Assembly: GCA_904066235.2 (NCBI GenBank)
Contig: CAJFCV020000006.1
Span: forward strand, 2,170,001 to 2,234,000
Length of the DNA: 64,000 nt
From: Bursaphelenchus xylophilus
Lineage: Eukaryota; Nematoda; Chromadorea; Rhabditida; Aphelenchoididae
Direction of reading: 5' to 3'
The position numbers were made by a program, and so were the translations under genes. Positions 37,430-50,221 of the stretch are shown one piece after another (the stretch's first letter is position 1; every line of letters starts with the position of its first letter). The notes under the pieces were generated by a model that had not been told where the DNA came from, made no database searches, and was given only the letters and a program-made list of their open reading frames with translations.

Positions 37430-38438
37430 AGTTTAAGGAAAGTCTGCGGGAGGTTGTCCCGGACCGTATTTGAAGTGAATCTGTGTGTGATGTCAACCAG
37501 GATTCGTAATATGCATTCTGTTCATACGTTGGGCGGACATATTGGAACGATGGATCCAGTTACCAAAGGTCATAAAACCAAGGTACCCTCACCGATACTG
37601 GAAGAAAGCAGGCGCAACTCGAGCATGTGAACCACGGCAAATTATGTGGAAGGTTTATATGGTGGACACAACGCATTTTAATGGCTGTTGACAATCCTGC
37701 ACTTTCCAGATTCTTCAAACTTTTTCAAACAGAAGTGTTATGAAAGAATCAAGTCAAGAATGCAATGCGCAAGAATCAACGAAAGGAGAGCAGACTCCTG
37801 GCCATCCCCAACGCCACTACCCTGAACCTATTGGCGTTCGTAGCCAAGATTAGACGCATAAAAATATAATATACTATTATTATTTCATTGTTGTGTATGT
37901 TGTTACTGTAATATATTTGTTGTTTTGGTCTTTCAATAAAAACCCTCACGGCCGCCTTGAATAAGAGCCAGTTTCCCTTGGTTATCTGCCCTACTATCCG
38001 AACGCCTGGCCGGATTACATAATATGAAATAAGTGTCATATTATGTAAATGAGTGGAGCTTTCAGGGTTCAGGGTTCATAAAAAATTATGAAATAAGTGC
38101 TATAACGTCTAGCGCGCTGGAAAAGTGCAGAAAAAAGATGGATTAGGGACGCAACTGGGTTTGTATCAGAGTGCAAGGCTGATAGTTCTCGACGACAATC
38201 CGAATGCGAGTAGCTCCAGCGTCATCGAGTCACAAATGGAATTGAATTACGATACTGGTCCGCCTGGAGAGCTCATGAACAACAGCGCCTCAAAGTCTCA
38301 AGACACAATTTTTATTCGCTATAAGATAATATTCCTTGGAATTAAAATCATACAGACTTTAGGTATTGCAAGAGCGCTTCAACGGAAAAAATCTCTCGGC
38401 TTCTTATTGGTTGATCTCAGCTTCTTATTGAGATGCCG
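37430..38438. other. Gap with no supported gene
   Basis: Between the orphan exon duplicate and Rec-3. Open frames at 37776-38039 (-) and 38125-38505 (+) have no splice support. CCGAACGCCTGGCCGGA near 37997 recurs near 39808. Confidence 0.4.
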
Positions 38439-40077
38439 CTACGCCTCCGATAAAAACATTTTGATATACTCCTTTGTTGCTTGCTCCACCTGTGACTTCC
38501 TATAGGTCCCCCATCTAGAAAGTCTTCGACGGAATGATGGGATAGCCAGCAGCAATGTCACGGAGTTCGCGATTGGAATTAGAGTGGCACAAGGGACCAT
38601 GTAAAGGCCGGCCCAAACCTCATCCATTCGAAGTTGTGTGAAGACTGTGGCAACCATCGTGGGGATGCAAATAATGATGGTTGGGTAGACGGCCTGAAAA
38701 TAGACATGAGATTGGGAGGGTACTGTATAATTTTCGGTCTGTGACATGACTGCACGTTATGGTATGAGAGGTTTGTCATCTTCAGACAGTTTTTTTCACA
38801 AGAAGTGCTGGGAGTACTTCCGTTGACAGTGGATCCCAAATATGAATTTTTGAAGGGACAGACTCCCCTTGACGTGTTGAACCCCTTAATTCGGGAGGCA
38901 ACCGGACTGGGAAAAAACAAGTCCCTGCCTGTCATAACGGATAATTTAGAGAAGCTCAGCGGCTCCCTAAAAAAACTCACCTGTAACACCATGACCCTTG
39001 TCAGTTGTCTCTGCGCATTTTTCGTTGATTGGCTCATGCTCTTCGAGGCTTCCCTTAGCTTGGAATTGATTTTTCTTCCAGTGTAGAAGATGACAATATA
39101 CATGAAAATAACGTTTAGTTGAGTCGACAGAATATGGAGTTTTGCTGCGGGTTTTCTCTGAAAAACACGTGGTAAGCATCAAATAAGGCGCCCATGAATA
39201 CAACGACGCAGCATGCACCCGAACTGTTGCAAAAACATGTCAAGCCTTTTTGGCCCTCCTAGTATCAGTCTGTCGAGAAAAAAACCTCAACTGTTGCAAC
39301 GGGATGCGCTGAGCTGATCATACAATACAATACAACATAGCAGACGAAGTTGCGGCGCGACAAACTCATTTACAGTGTGCCGAGATTACTCCGTCGAGCG
39401 CTCACCGGATCCACAATGATGTACGTTGGAGTGTCATGCATATACATGGGATGTTCACGAATCAGTTCAGTCCCCTCGGGCGTTTCCCCATCAAACACAA
39501 GGAACCCAGTGAACGCCTCGAGCGCACAGTAGGCGGTTGTGGCAACGAAAAGCATTGAGAATTGGAATATAGTCAAGTGGCTGCGACACAGTGCAAAATA
39601 CCGGTAGATAAATTGCAGCCCAATACTGAAAAAGACCATGTAAAGGCCGGCCAGGTAGATGGAGCACATCAAAAAGTTGTAGGGATATCCGCTGTGGGAG
39701 AAAGGGCCCAATGTGATGAAATAGAGAAGACCACCCTTGACCTCGACAACCTGAAATTTAAAAGGTCGGGAGGTGTGTTCGCAGAGTGACGATTGATTTT
39801 TAACTGTCCGAACGCCTGACCGGAAACGGGCTTGCACTGCCGATTTCACTCTTACCATCATCGAGATTACATTCGCAGCGGCATAAATGATGTCCGAGAT
39901 CAGGCTCATGATGACCACATAGCAGAAGCTTCCAATTACTCGATTCCTCGTCGTCATCGCCATATAAACAACAATCGAGTTCAGAGTGAGTGATGTGGCG
40001 CCAAGAAAGAGCTCGTAACACCAATGGTACTTCCTGACTATAGCATAGAACTGGATGACGTCATCGCTGATGTTCAT
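38439..40077 (-). CDS. Rec-3: Srd/Str-like chemoreceptor
   Basis: 332 residues. Exons on the minus strand: 39856-40077, 39406-39750, 38981-39157 and 38439-38693. TM3 motif QFIYRYFALC; loop VEVKGGLLYFITLGPFSH; C-terminal AIPSFRRRLS and a short tail. Loop 1 reads TRNRVIGSF rather than TRNRVMRSY, the only paralogue with that change. Start chosen at the ATG aligned with MNVS/MTVS of the neighbours, although the frame stays open for another 53 codons upstream. An extra last exon lies 1.4 kb downstream (36750-37028). Intron 2 has a single family B end (39263-39280). Confidence 0.88.
39263..39280. repeat. Isolated family B terminal repeat
   Basis: TATCAGTCTGTCGAGAAA without a matching right end, in Rec-3 intron 2. 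Confidence 0.55.
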
Positions 40078-40439
40078 ATTAGAAACTCTCAATCTGCAGC
40101 CGTGACTAGTAAATTTAAAGGAGAAAAATAACGGCTGGTTGCGCAGCAAGTATAAAGTAAGCAAAGTAAATATGGCTATACGACTATAACAAAGCGTCAT
40201 TAAAGCCCGAGTTTCTTGATTAGTATCCCCAGACAAGGATTGTTTTCGCGTGTATAGTGCAGTAAAAAATTGCTGTAGAGACAGAAATTAGATTTAAGTG
40301 CAAACAAGGATCATTGTTCTCGATGACATTTCTACATGCATTCAACTGAAAGGAAAACCGGGATTTTCAGGGGGAAAAGTTGGAAGCGCTAGCTATGATT
40401 TTCAGGAATTTGTATGCGGCCTATATCCTAAGTGTGTAC

Positions 40440-40590
40440 AAAGTCTAATGGGAATCTGAGCGTCGCACTTGTGGTACGAGAGAAATTTCGGTGGGAAAAT
40501 AAAGTCCAAACTAATGCCAAATTTGGTGAAAACGCGAGCGTCGTACTTGGAGAACTGTCCCTGTAACTCCAAAAACAAATCCAAAGACCA
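40440..40590. mobile_element. Family G fold-back, short copy
   Basis: GAGCGTCGCACTTGTGGTAC at the left and GCGAGCGTCGTACTTGG then GAACTGTCCCTGTAAC at the right. Shares its end with the longer elements at 47583, 50659 and 55567. Confidence 0.55.
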
Positions 40591-40949
40591 AAAAGTTAAC
40601 CTCTGTTTTCTAAAGATCAAAAGAGCCCACAATTAGAGTCGTTTTTGATTGAGTTCCAGGTCACCCACAAGTCTCCCCTCCGTCTTCTTGTTTACCATGG
40701 CCAAGTTTGTTTTCGTCTATACCATTAGCATCATAAAGTGCAAGGACGTTTCCTCGTTTTCGGATAGTGCATTTTTAGCTTTCTCCCATGCTTGTCGTTC
40801 TTCCCAGCCGTGACTAACCATCGCATAGCAATGATTTCCAGGCGCGACCAATATTGTTTCCCCAACGGACTGGTATTGTGAACAAATGACACTCAAATTG
40901 ACTGTCCGATTTTACCGGATTTATTCAAGTTCATTTCATATCGATTTTT

Positions 40950-42377
40950 TCAAATCAGGCGCCCTTCGTAGATTTCCATCCGACTTTCTGACCCCACATT
41001 CGAGATCCTTTTAGTTATTTCGGTTGTTGTGAATGGTTCAGGAGATATGATTCCAATCTTTCGAGACAGTAGGCAGCTCAGTAATCGCCTTCGGAACGTG
41101 GGAATCACAAGAATCATTGTCAAGGCGTTTGCAATCGGGATGAGAGAAACGCTTGGAGCCAGGTATAACCCACACCAAAGAACGTCCAGATGAAGCTGAA
41201 CAAAGACTGAGGCGATTAGAACCGGACAGCCAACAATGATCGCCGGATACGCAGCCTGGAAGCGGAAGTGGTTGGGATGGTGTTAACATGCGAGGAAACA
41301 TACTTGGTGTTAATAAAAGATACATAATTCATATTATAAAAATTACAAACATAAAGATATCGTATTTTACCCACCTGTAAAATCATAACTCTGTTCAGTT
41401 GTCTTTGAGCATCCCTAGTCGATTTACTCATTCTCGCTTAAGCTTCCTTCAGCTTCTCATTGATCTTCCGACTCGTATAGATGACCACAACATACACCAC
41501 GACAACAATCAGCTGACTGAAGACAAGGTGGACACTATGGATGGGTTTTCGCTGAAAACAAGAGCTGTGTGACTCTTCTGGGTCCACGTTTTGTAATGCC
41601 ACTAACAAAGCCCCTACCGGATCAACAATCATGTAAGTCGGAGTGTCGTACATGTACATGGGGTGCTCTTGTATCATCCTCGTTGCCTCCACACTTTCAC
41701 CATCAAAAATAAACCCGCCAATCGCGGCGTCGATAATGCAATACACAGTAACAGCAAGGTAAAAGATAGAGAATTGAGTCAAAGTCAGAGGTGTCTTGCA
41801 CAGCGCGTAATAGCGGTAGATGAACTGCATCCCCAACGTGGCAATGACCATATAAAGAATGGTCATGGAAAGGGCGCCCATCACCTTTCCAGTGGGATTT
41901 GGGCCATGGCTGAAGGGTCCGAGGGTCAGCCAGTACATGAGACCCCCTTTCACTTCGACCACCTGCAAAATACTGAAGATTACATATCCCATAGGTGAAG
42001 TGGTCCCCTGCAAGACGCGAGAGAAGATTTTTTAAAGTGGCCTGCAAGATAGAGCGAAGATTTTCAAAAATGGACATGTGGTGTATGTCCAAAATTTAAA
42101 AAAGATCTGAGCGGCCCAGTTATAGGTATTTCAGTTGTAAGACAAACATGCATACCGTCATCGCAATCATATTGGACAAGACGTAGACAATGTCCGCGAA
42201 CATGCTCATCAATACCACCCAACAGTAACTTCTCATCACTCGATTTCGCGTCGTCATGACCATATAAACTACGAATCCGTTCAGACTCAAAGAGATCGCA
42301 CCCAATGTGACCTCGTAATGAGCATGATAGCGACGTAGCGTTGTGTAGAATGCAACCAGTTCCTGGCTAACGTTCAT
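40950..42377 (-). pseudogene. Rec-4: Srd/Str-like chemoreceptor with in-frame stop
   Basis: Exons on the minus strand: 42156-42377, 41618-41962, 41375-41551 and 40950-41255. It would give 349 residues, but exon 3 has TAA at 41438-41440, where Rec-5 has TCG (EAS versus EA-stop) just after KINEKLKEA. All splice sites and the rest of the frame are intact, and exon lengths equal those of Rec-5 to Rec-7. Truncation would remove TM6-TM7. Either a recent pseudogene, a polymorphism, or a sequencing error. Closest to Rec-5. Confidence 0.85.
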
Positions 42378-43177
42378 CCTAAAAGTTAGCTGGATGGTGA
42401 TTGGAGAGACACGCCAAAACAAAAAAAACTAACAATAAAGAGAAGTATAACTTTTTCCAAATCCACGAACAGAAATTTACGAAGACGAGTCCCTCGTGGT
42501 CTCGTGGTGGCATGTGTCGAACATGTTTTACTTTTTTCTTACCTGAAATAACTTGACTTTGAAAGTGGAAGGTAGCAGATGTGGATTGGGTATACGATAT
42601 GACGCGCCCTCAAAATGGCTACGCAAATAAGAGGTTTGACGGCTCGACTACACGAGATTTAAGTCATTAACGGTGATACAATTAAAATGAAAGGAAATAA
42701 TAAACAAAGACAACACGCAATTCTCTGCAACAACAACCTTCCAAAAATAACACCATCAACAACTCCAACTAAAAACGGGAATAAAAGCTAAACATTACGG
42801 TTCCTTGAATCAGGGGCTTTGCTTCGCAACCATCTGCATAGAATATTCTCGAACTTTGGGAGAAAGGCAGGGAAACAGTTCAGCTTACAGTAGTTTTTGT
42901 TCACCAGCAGAAACATGTAAGGCAAAAATTTTTCATGGGTAAGAGACAGCACCAGAAATGCGGAGAGCAGTTATAGAGAAAAACACTTCCTGGCTGTCTC
43001 CTTGCCAGTCTCGTGCGGAAAAAATGGATTTTCTGTGGAAACATCGCCCTCTATGTAGACACTGAAACTTTTCATCTCTCTCTTGCGGAAAAATTGATTT
43101 TTTGTGGGATCATCACACCCTACGTTTGAGCAGGAATGAATTTCATGTGCATTTATTCAAATTTTATATCAATCTTT
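42378..43177. other. Rec-4/Rec-5 spacer, duplicated motif
   Basis: Holds GGTTCCTTGAATCAGGGGCT and ATAGAATATTCTCGAACTTTGG stretches also found at 44893-44960 and 48770-48840, showing that flanking DNA was copied with the receptors. The part at 43020-43110 has AAAATTGATTTTTTGTGG as in family G. No gene seen. Confidence 0.6.
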
Positions 43178-44469
43178 TCAAATCAGATGCCCTTCGTTGA
43201 TTTCCATCCGGCTTTCTGAACCCACATTCGAGATCTTTTTTGTCATTTCGGTTGTTGTGAATGGTTGAGGAGACATGATTCCAATCTTTCGAGACAGTGG
43301 ACAGTTCAGTAATCGTCTTCGGAACGTGGGAATCACAAGAATCATTGTCAAGGCGTTTGCAATCGGGATGAGAGAAACGCTTGGAGCTAGGTATAACCCA
43401 CACCAAAGAACATCCAGATGAAGCTGAGCAAATACTGTGGCGACTATAACCGGACAGCCAACAATGATCGCCGGATACGTAGCCTGGAAGCGGAAGTGGT
43501 TAAGATGGCGCTAAATACGAGGCACCATATTTGGTGTTAAAAAAGATACGAGGATCCGTATTGTAAAAATTGAGGACCCGAAAGTGGCGTATTTTACCCA
43601 CCTGTAAAACCATAACTCTGTTCAGTTGTCTTTGAGCATCCCTAGTCGGTTTACTCATGCCCGCCGAAGCTTCTTTCAGCTTCTCATTGATCTTTCGACT
43701 CGTATAGATGACCACAACATACACCACAACAACAATCAGCTGACTGAAGACAACATGGACGCTGTGGATGGGATTCTTCTGAAAACTCGACCTCTAGATT
43801 CTTCTGGGGTGCTTTTTTTGTAATGACACTAACAAAGCCTTACCGGATCAACAATCATGTAAGTCGGAGTGTCGTGCATGTACATGGGGTGCTCTTGTAT
43901 CATCCTCGTTCTCTCCACATCTTCCCCGTCAAAAATAAACCCACCAATGGCGGCGTCGATTACGCAATACACAGTAACAGCAAGGTAAATGAGAGAGAAT
44001 TGAGTCAAAGTCAGAGGTGTCTTGCATAGCGCATAATAGCGGTAAATGAACTGAATCCCCAACGTGGCAATGACCATATAAAGAACGGTCAAGGAAAGGG
44101 AGCCCATCACTTTGCCAGTGAGATTTGAGCCATGACTGAAGGGCCCGAGGGTCAGGAAGTACATGAGACCCCCTTTCACTTCGACTACCTGCAAAATACT
44201 GAAGATTTTACATCTTGTTGCTATATGTCATTAGCAAACATGCATACCATCATCGAAGTCATATTGGCCAAGACATAGATAATGTCCGCGAACATGCTCA
44301 TCAATACCACCCAACAGTAACTTCTCATCACCCGATTTCGCGTCGTCATGGCCATATAAACTACGAATCCGTTCAAACTCAAAGAGATCACGCCCAACGC
44401 GACTTCGTAATGGGCATGATAGCGGCGCAGCGTTGTATAGAAGGCAACCAGCTCCGGGCTAACGTTCAT
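43178..44469 (-). CDS. Rec-5: Srd/Str-like chemoreceptor
   Basis: 349 residues. Exons on the minus strand: 44248-44469, 43844-44188, 43602-43778 and 43178-43483. Very similar to Rec-4 in all exons but with an open exon 3 (KLKEASAGMSKPTRDAQRQLNRVM). TM3 motif QFIYRYYALC, TM7 followed by VIPTFRRRLLNC, tail rich in Thr/Ser (FTTTEMTKK). It appears intact. Introns are short (55-120 bp) apart from no insertions, unlike Rec-1, -2 and -9. Confidence 0.9.
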
Positions 44470-45727
44470 CCGGAAGGCGAGCTGGATGGTGATTGGAGGA
44501 CACACGCCAAAACAAAAAGCAGCAGAGAAATAGCTCTTGTCCGAATCCACCTGCGTTTATACCGAAGTACAAAATGAAACTTATGAAGATTGGTGGCAGG
44601 GCTTGGAGCGGCGTATGTCGAACATCTTTTTCTTTTTCTACCTGAAATAACTTGACTTTCCAAGTGGAAGGTTGCACATGTGGATTAGGTATACGATACA
44701 AACGTTCCCTTCGAAATGGCATGGCGGATAAAAAACTCTCGGCTCGAATATGGAAGATTGAAAATTAACTCGATTAACGAAAATGCAACTAAAATGAAAG
44801 GACATAGTAATAAACAACCACAATTCTCAATTCTCTATAACAACAACCTTCCACCAACAACTAAAATTAAAGCTGGGAAAAACGCAAAAATTACGGTTCC
44901 TTGAATCAGGGGCTTCGCTTCGGAACCATCTTCATAGAACATTCTCGAACTTTGGGGGAAACAGTTGCCACTTGGGACATCTCTCGCTCTCTCTAACTGC
45001 TGGAACCAAGTTCGAGTATAAATCTGATTGATTGTGAAACCTGTGAATCCGACAACTCCTCAGGTTGGCTTTTCGCCAGAGACAGAGGGTCCAAGGAATC
45101 TTTTTTGTCCGATTATTTACCAATTTGGCAAAAACCAGGACTTTTTGAGAAAGTTGACCATTTTCAGCATGGGAAAAGTTCAAATGCAATGTGCAAAGGA
45201 GAAAAAATGCCTGTGCATTTCATGAAAATACCGATATGAATGTTCAACAAATATTCTTTCCTTTATACCCCATTCAAGCATAAATGCCGTTTTAAGGAAG
45301 TTCAACGTTCAAGACGAAATACAAAAATATTGACAACGTCAGGAGTGCCACTAGACCACCAAAACAATTATGTTAACGACATTTCGGGGAACTTAAATAG
45401 GAGACGGAAGTGTTGTGTTGGGTTTAATGCGGTAACCCTAAAAAACTTTGCAGAAAGGTAAAAAGAAAAGTTCTCGTTGTACTCAAATGTCGGCGATTGA
45501 AGGGCCAGCACAGAATTGAGGAAAAATAAAGTCAGCTGAGGCAAGGACCCTCTAAAAGCGTGATAACTCTAGTTGGTAAACGTCGCTAATTTTGAATTAC
45601 TTCCGTAAGCTGATACCAGTGGACGAAACTGCGAGTTTTTTTACCGAACACCTTCTACTTCTTCTACTGCGGTAGAAATACGCATAAAACTTCTCATAAT
45701 GATTTATTCATATTTGAAAGAAATGTT
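44470..45727. other. Rec-5/Rec-6 spacer
   Basis: Contains a copy of the GGTTCCTTGAATCAGGGGCT block (44893) and otherwise AT-rich DNA. The frame at 45028-45225 (+) has no supporting features. No RNA gene seen. Confidence 0.45.
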
Positions 45728-47045
45728 TCAAATCAGATGGGTTTCATTCGGTTCCATCCGACTTTGCGGTGGCGTTTCCGTCATCTTTCTTGTTATATCT
45801 GTCGTGGTGAATGGTCCAGAAGACTTTACTTCAATCTTTCTATATGGGAGACAGTTCAGTAGTCGTTTTCGGAATGTGGGAATCACAAGAATCATTGTCA
45901 CGGAGTTAGCAATCGGGATGAGAGAACCGCTTGGCACTAGGTATAACCCACACCAAAGAACATCCAGACGAAGCTGGGTAAAGCCCGTGGCCATAAGAAC
46001 CGGACAGCCGACGATGATCGCCGGATATGTAGCCTGAAAGCGAAACTTGTTGAGATGCGGTAAAACACCATGTAACTAGCTTAGACATTCAAGTAGACTT
46101 CTGACATTTACAGTTTATTGGTCATACTACAAGCCTAAATTAGACATATCTTACCCACCTGTAAAATCATAACTCTGTTCAGTTGTCTTTGAGCATCCCT
46201 GGTCGAACTACTCATTATCGCTGAAGCTTCCTTCAGCTTCTCATTGATCTTTCGACTCGTATAGATGACCACTACATACACTACTACGACAATCAGCTGG
46301 GTAGAGACAAGGTGGGCACTATGGATGGGTTTCCGCTAAAAACAAGAACTGTGTGACTCTTATGGGGTCCACGTTTTGTAATGCCACTAACAAAGCCCCT
46401 ACCGGATCAACAATCATGTAGGTTGGAGTGTTGTGCGTGTACATGGGGTGCTCTTGTATCATCCTTGTTCTTTCCGCATCTTCCCCATCAAAAACAAACC
46501 CACCAATGGCGGCGTCGCTTACACAATACACAGTAACAACAAGATAAATTAGAGAGAATTGAGTCAAGGTCAAAGGTGTCTTGCACAGCGCGTAGTAGCG
46601 GTAGATGAACTGCATCCCCAACGTGGCAATGACCATGTAGAGGCCGGTCAAGTAAAGGGCGCCCATCACCTTGCCGGCGGGATTTGGATAATGGCTGAAT
46701 GGCCCGAGAGTAATGAAGTACATGAGGCCTCCTTTCACTTCGACTACCTGAAAAATATTGAAGATTTCATATCTCATAGGGAAAATGGTGTTGTTGTTAT
46801 ATGCCATAAGTAAATATTCATACCATCATTGAAGTCAGATTGGTCAAAACATAGACCATGTCCGCGAACATACTCATCAGCACGACCCAACAGTAACTTC
46901 GCATAACTCGATTTCGCGTCGTCATGGCCATATAAACTACGAGTCCGTTCAGACTCAAAGAGATGGCGGCCAAAGCTATTTCGTAATGAGCATGATAGTG
47001 ACGTAGCGTTGTATAGAAGTCAACTTGCTCTTGGCTAACGGTCAT
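45728..47045 (-). CDS. Rec-6: Srd/Str-like chemoreceptor
   Basis: 349 residues. Exons on the minus strand: 46824-47045, 46403-46747, 46159-46335 and 45728-46033. TM1/loop VYMAMTTRNRVMRSY, TM3 QFIYRYYALC, extracellular loop FDGEDAERTRMIQEHPMY, TM5 VVVVYVVVIYTSRKI, C-terminal VIPTFRKRLLNC. Near-identical to Rec-7, including long flanking stretches, so the two arose by a recent tandem duplication. Confidence 0.9.
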
Positions 47046-48560
47046 CCTGAAAGCTAGCTGGATGGTGGTTAGGACACACGCCAAATCGAGAACCAATTTA
47101 ATGATCTCCGTTCCACTATAAACGTGAATTCGCACAATGGATTCAGCAACAAACAGTGAAAGGGAATTAAAAACTGTTGTATAGTTATATCACGTGTCAA
47201 TTTAAGCCATTACACTATGGAAAATTTAAACATGGCGGTCACATACGTAAAATGCGACAAATGTCAGGACTGGGCACGCGAGCGTCGTACTTGGAGAACT
47301 GTCCCTGTAACTCCAAAAACAAATCAAAAAACCAAGAAGTTAAGTGCTAAGGAGCTCTCAGCGCGGCTTGTGTTAACGTCGCTCATCTTATACACAAATT
47401 ATTTCTATAATTGGCTTGCGTATGGGATAAGTGTAAAAGATGAATAAGAAATGTGTACTCTAGTATGCAAGCGCGCGTTTTGATCACCTCATGTTCCCTA
47501 GTGATGTCGTAGAGTCTGGCGTTGTTCAAGGAACTGACTTTGGACCTCTTCTTTTCAGAGGTCCAAAGTCTTTATTTCTGGGTTACAGCGGCGTGCTCGA
47601 AGTACGACATTCGATTTTTTTAAAAACCTGCACACACGTCAAGTATAGGTAACATGTCAATTCCTCAAAGTTTCTGCTCGCGCTTTGCAGGTGTAGCCGA
47701 GATATTCAACGGGTTTTTCCGTTGAGAGAGCGCGCGAAACGCGGATAGTGGTCACAGAGAAAAACACTGTTTAATGGCAGGTTTAAATAAAAAAATTATT
47801 TTTTTTGTGGGAAGGTCGTACCTGCAGAGTGCGAGCCAGGAGCCTGGCATATTTCCTAGAAGAGATTATTCTAAATTTGTGCCGAATTTCAACAAAATCC
47901 GAACCTCACACTTGGTGTACTTCCCCTGTTAATCACAGTACTTCCTTCAGCATATGAAACAGACGCGCAAAAAGCCAAGGGCGGTCCAAGTGTCCTCCTA
48001 TATATTACATTTCCCTTCAATGAAGCACACTTCATTTTTTCCTGAGCATAACCACTGCGCAGTGTGCCATAAGAAAAGTATAAGAGGGTATATAACCACC
48101 CTTACCTAAGGCTGTGAGAGACCTTAGAAATAACCAAGATCTTATAATTAGCAGTCGTCACTTTGAGTTATTACTTTCTCATACTAACGATAAGAAAGCA
48201 AAGATTATGAGGAAGATGTTGCCTCTATCTTTGTCTTATCTATGGTCCCAACAATCCGTGAAATCCGCAAGTGAAACTATGTTATTGTGAAAGAGCCGGA
48301 AGGAATTATTGGAAATCTGTTTTTACTCTTTATTATTCAGGCATAAGGAACCATATATCAAGCCAGACTTTTCAACTAAAGATAGCGCATTGTTTTTTAT
48401 TATCGGTTTTTCTTGTCCTCCCATGCCGCCGCGAACGCAAAGGGCTTTGCCTGGGACAGTAGCCATCAACCGTATTGGACTTCGAGTTCGTACAGTCAAT
48501 GTTGATCAATTCGAAGCGAGGGGAAGCTTGAAAAAGGAAACGGCGGAGCTAATTTTTAGA
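47046..48560. other. Upstream DNA of Rec-6, duplicated at 50222-51770
   Basis: Blocks starting GCACAATGGATTC, CACAAATTATTTCTATAATTGGC and CTTACCTAAGGCTGTGA recur in the same order upstream of Rec-7. It includes a family G element (47583-47935). Short frames at 47217-47447 and 48271-48566 are not supported as genes. Confidence 0.65.
47583..47935. mobile_element. Family G inverted-repeat element
   Basis: Left end ACAGCGGCGTGCTCGAAGTACGACATTCGA; right end CACACTTGGTGTACTTCCCCTGTTA, decayed inverse of the same sequence. Interior includes GCTCGCGCTTTGCAG and GAGAGAGCG. Counterpart of 50659-51083. Confidence 0.6.
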
Positions 48561-48727
48561 TACTAGTCGCGCCGTAAAGTCCGTAGAATTTTTTTCGCCG
48601 ACGTCGCGGGTGCAATTGCCGAAAAGTGCATGTCGCTACTGCAAAAACGGGGAATCGCCGCGGTGCGTGCGAAAAAGGGGTTGAATGCACTGTGCAAAAT
48701 TCTACGGACTTTATGTCGCGCCTAGTA
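48561..48727. mobile_element. Family C fold-back
   Basis: Ends TACTAGTCGCGCCGTAAAGTC and GACTTTATGTCGCGCCTAGTA, with the adjoining word CCGTAGAATTTT and its inverse. Contains TGCACTGTGCAA and AAAAACGGGGAATCGCCGC. Similar to 51955-52127. Confidence 0.8.
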
Positions 48728-48987
48728 CTAGTCGCGGCAAAAATTTTAAATTTTGGGAATTAAAAGGTTACGGTTCCCTGAATCAGGCGCTTCGCTTTGG
48801 AACCATCTGCATAGAATATTCTCGAACTTCGGAGGAAAGCTCGGGGAAACAGTTGACACTTGGGACATCTCTCGCTCGCTCTCTCATTGTCAATCTTACG
48901 GGTTTTGGGGAAGCAAGTCCCTATGCGGTACACACTAGGTTAGAACTCTTCGTATGTATATATTTATTCATGTTTGAAAGAAACGTT

Positions 48988-50221
48988 TCAAATCAGATGG
49001 GTTTCATTCGGTTCCATCCGACTTTGCGATGGCGTTTCCGTCGTCTTTCTTGTTATATCGGTCGTGGTAAATGCTCCAGAAGACTTTACTTTAACCTTTC
49101 GAAGTGAGAGACAGCTCAGTAATCGTTTTCGGAATGCGGGAATGACAAGAATCATTGTCACGGAGTTGGCAATCGGGATGAGAGAAACGCTTGGCACTAG
49201 GTATAACCCACACCAAAGAATATCCAGATGAAGCTGGGTAAAGCCTGTGGCCATTAGAACCGGACAGCCGACGATGATCGCCGGATAGGTAGCCTGGAAA
49301 AGATTCAATTCCTGACATTTCCAATTTAACAAGGCTATAGATGACGTATGTATTTGACCCACCTGTAAAATCATAACTCTGTTGAGTTGTCTTTGAGCAT
49401 CTCTGGTTGAACTACTCATGGTCTCTGAAGCTTTCTTTAGCTTCTCATTGATCTTTCTACTCGTATAGATGACCACAACATACACCACTACAACAATCAG
49501 CTGACTAAAGACGAGGTGGACACTATGGCTGGGTTTCCGCTGAAAACAAGAGCTGTGTGACTCTTCGGGGGTCCACGTTTTGTAATGCCACTGACAAAGC
49601 CCCTACCGGATCAACAATCATGTAGGTTGGAGTGTTGTGCGTGTACATGGGGTGTTCTTGTATCATCCTCGTTCTTTCCACATCTTCCCCATCAAAAATA
49701 AACCCACCAATGGCGGCGTCGCTTACACAATACACAGTAACAACAAGATAAATTAGAGAGAATTGAGTCAAGGTCAAAGGTGTCTTGCACAGCGCGTAGT
49801 AGCGGTAGACGAACTGCATTCCCAACGTGGCAATGACCATATAGAGGCCGGTCAAGAAAAGGGCGCCCATCACCTTGCCGGCGGGGTTTGGATAATGGCT
49901 GAATGGCCCGAGAGTAATGAAGTACATGAGGCCTCCTTTCACTTCGACCACCTGAAAAATATCGAAGATTTCATATCTTATAGGGAAATGGTGTTATACC
50001 ATCATTGAAGTCAGATTGGTCGAAACGTAGACAATGTCCGCGAACATGCTCATCAATACCACCCAACAGTAACTTCGCATTACTCGATTTCGCGTCGTCA
50101 TGGCCATATAAACTACGAATCCGTTCAGACTCAAAGAGATGGCGGCCAACGTTATTTCGTAATAAGCATGATAGTGGCGTAGCGTTGTATAGAAGTCAAC
50201 TAGCTCCTGGCTGACGGTCAT
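48988..50221 (-). CDS. Rec-7: Srd/Str-like chemoreceptor
   Basis: 349 residues. Exons on the minus strand: 50000-50221, 49607-49951, 49363-49539 and 48988-49293. Intron 1 is only 48 bp. Same landmarks as Rec-6: QFVYRYYALC in TM3, MYTHNTPTYMIVDP before TM5, VIPAFRKRLLSC after TM7. Most differences from Rec-6 are single residues, including in the extracellular loops and tail. Intact. Confidence 0.9.

Noticed and set aside
37776..38039. Minus-strand open frame upstream of the orphan exon
   Set aside because: No hydrophobic pattern, acceptor or donor consistent with receptor exons 1-3.
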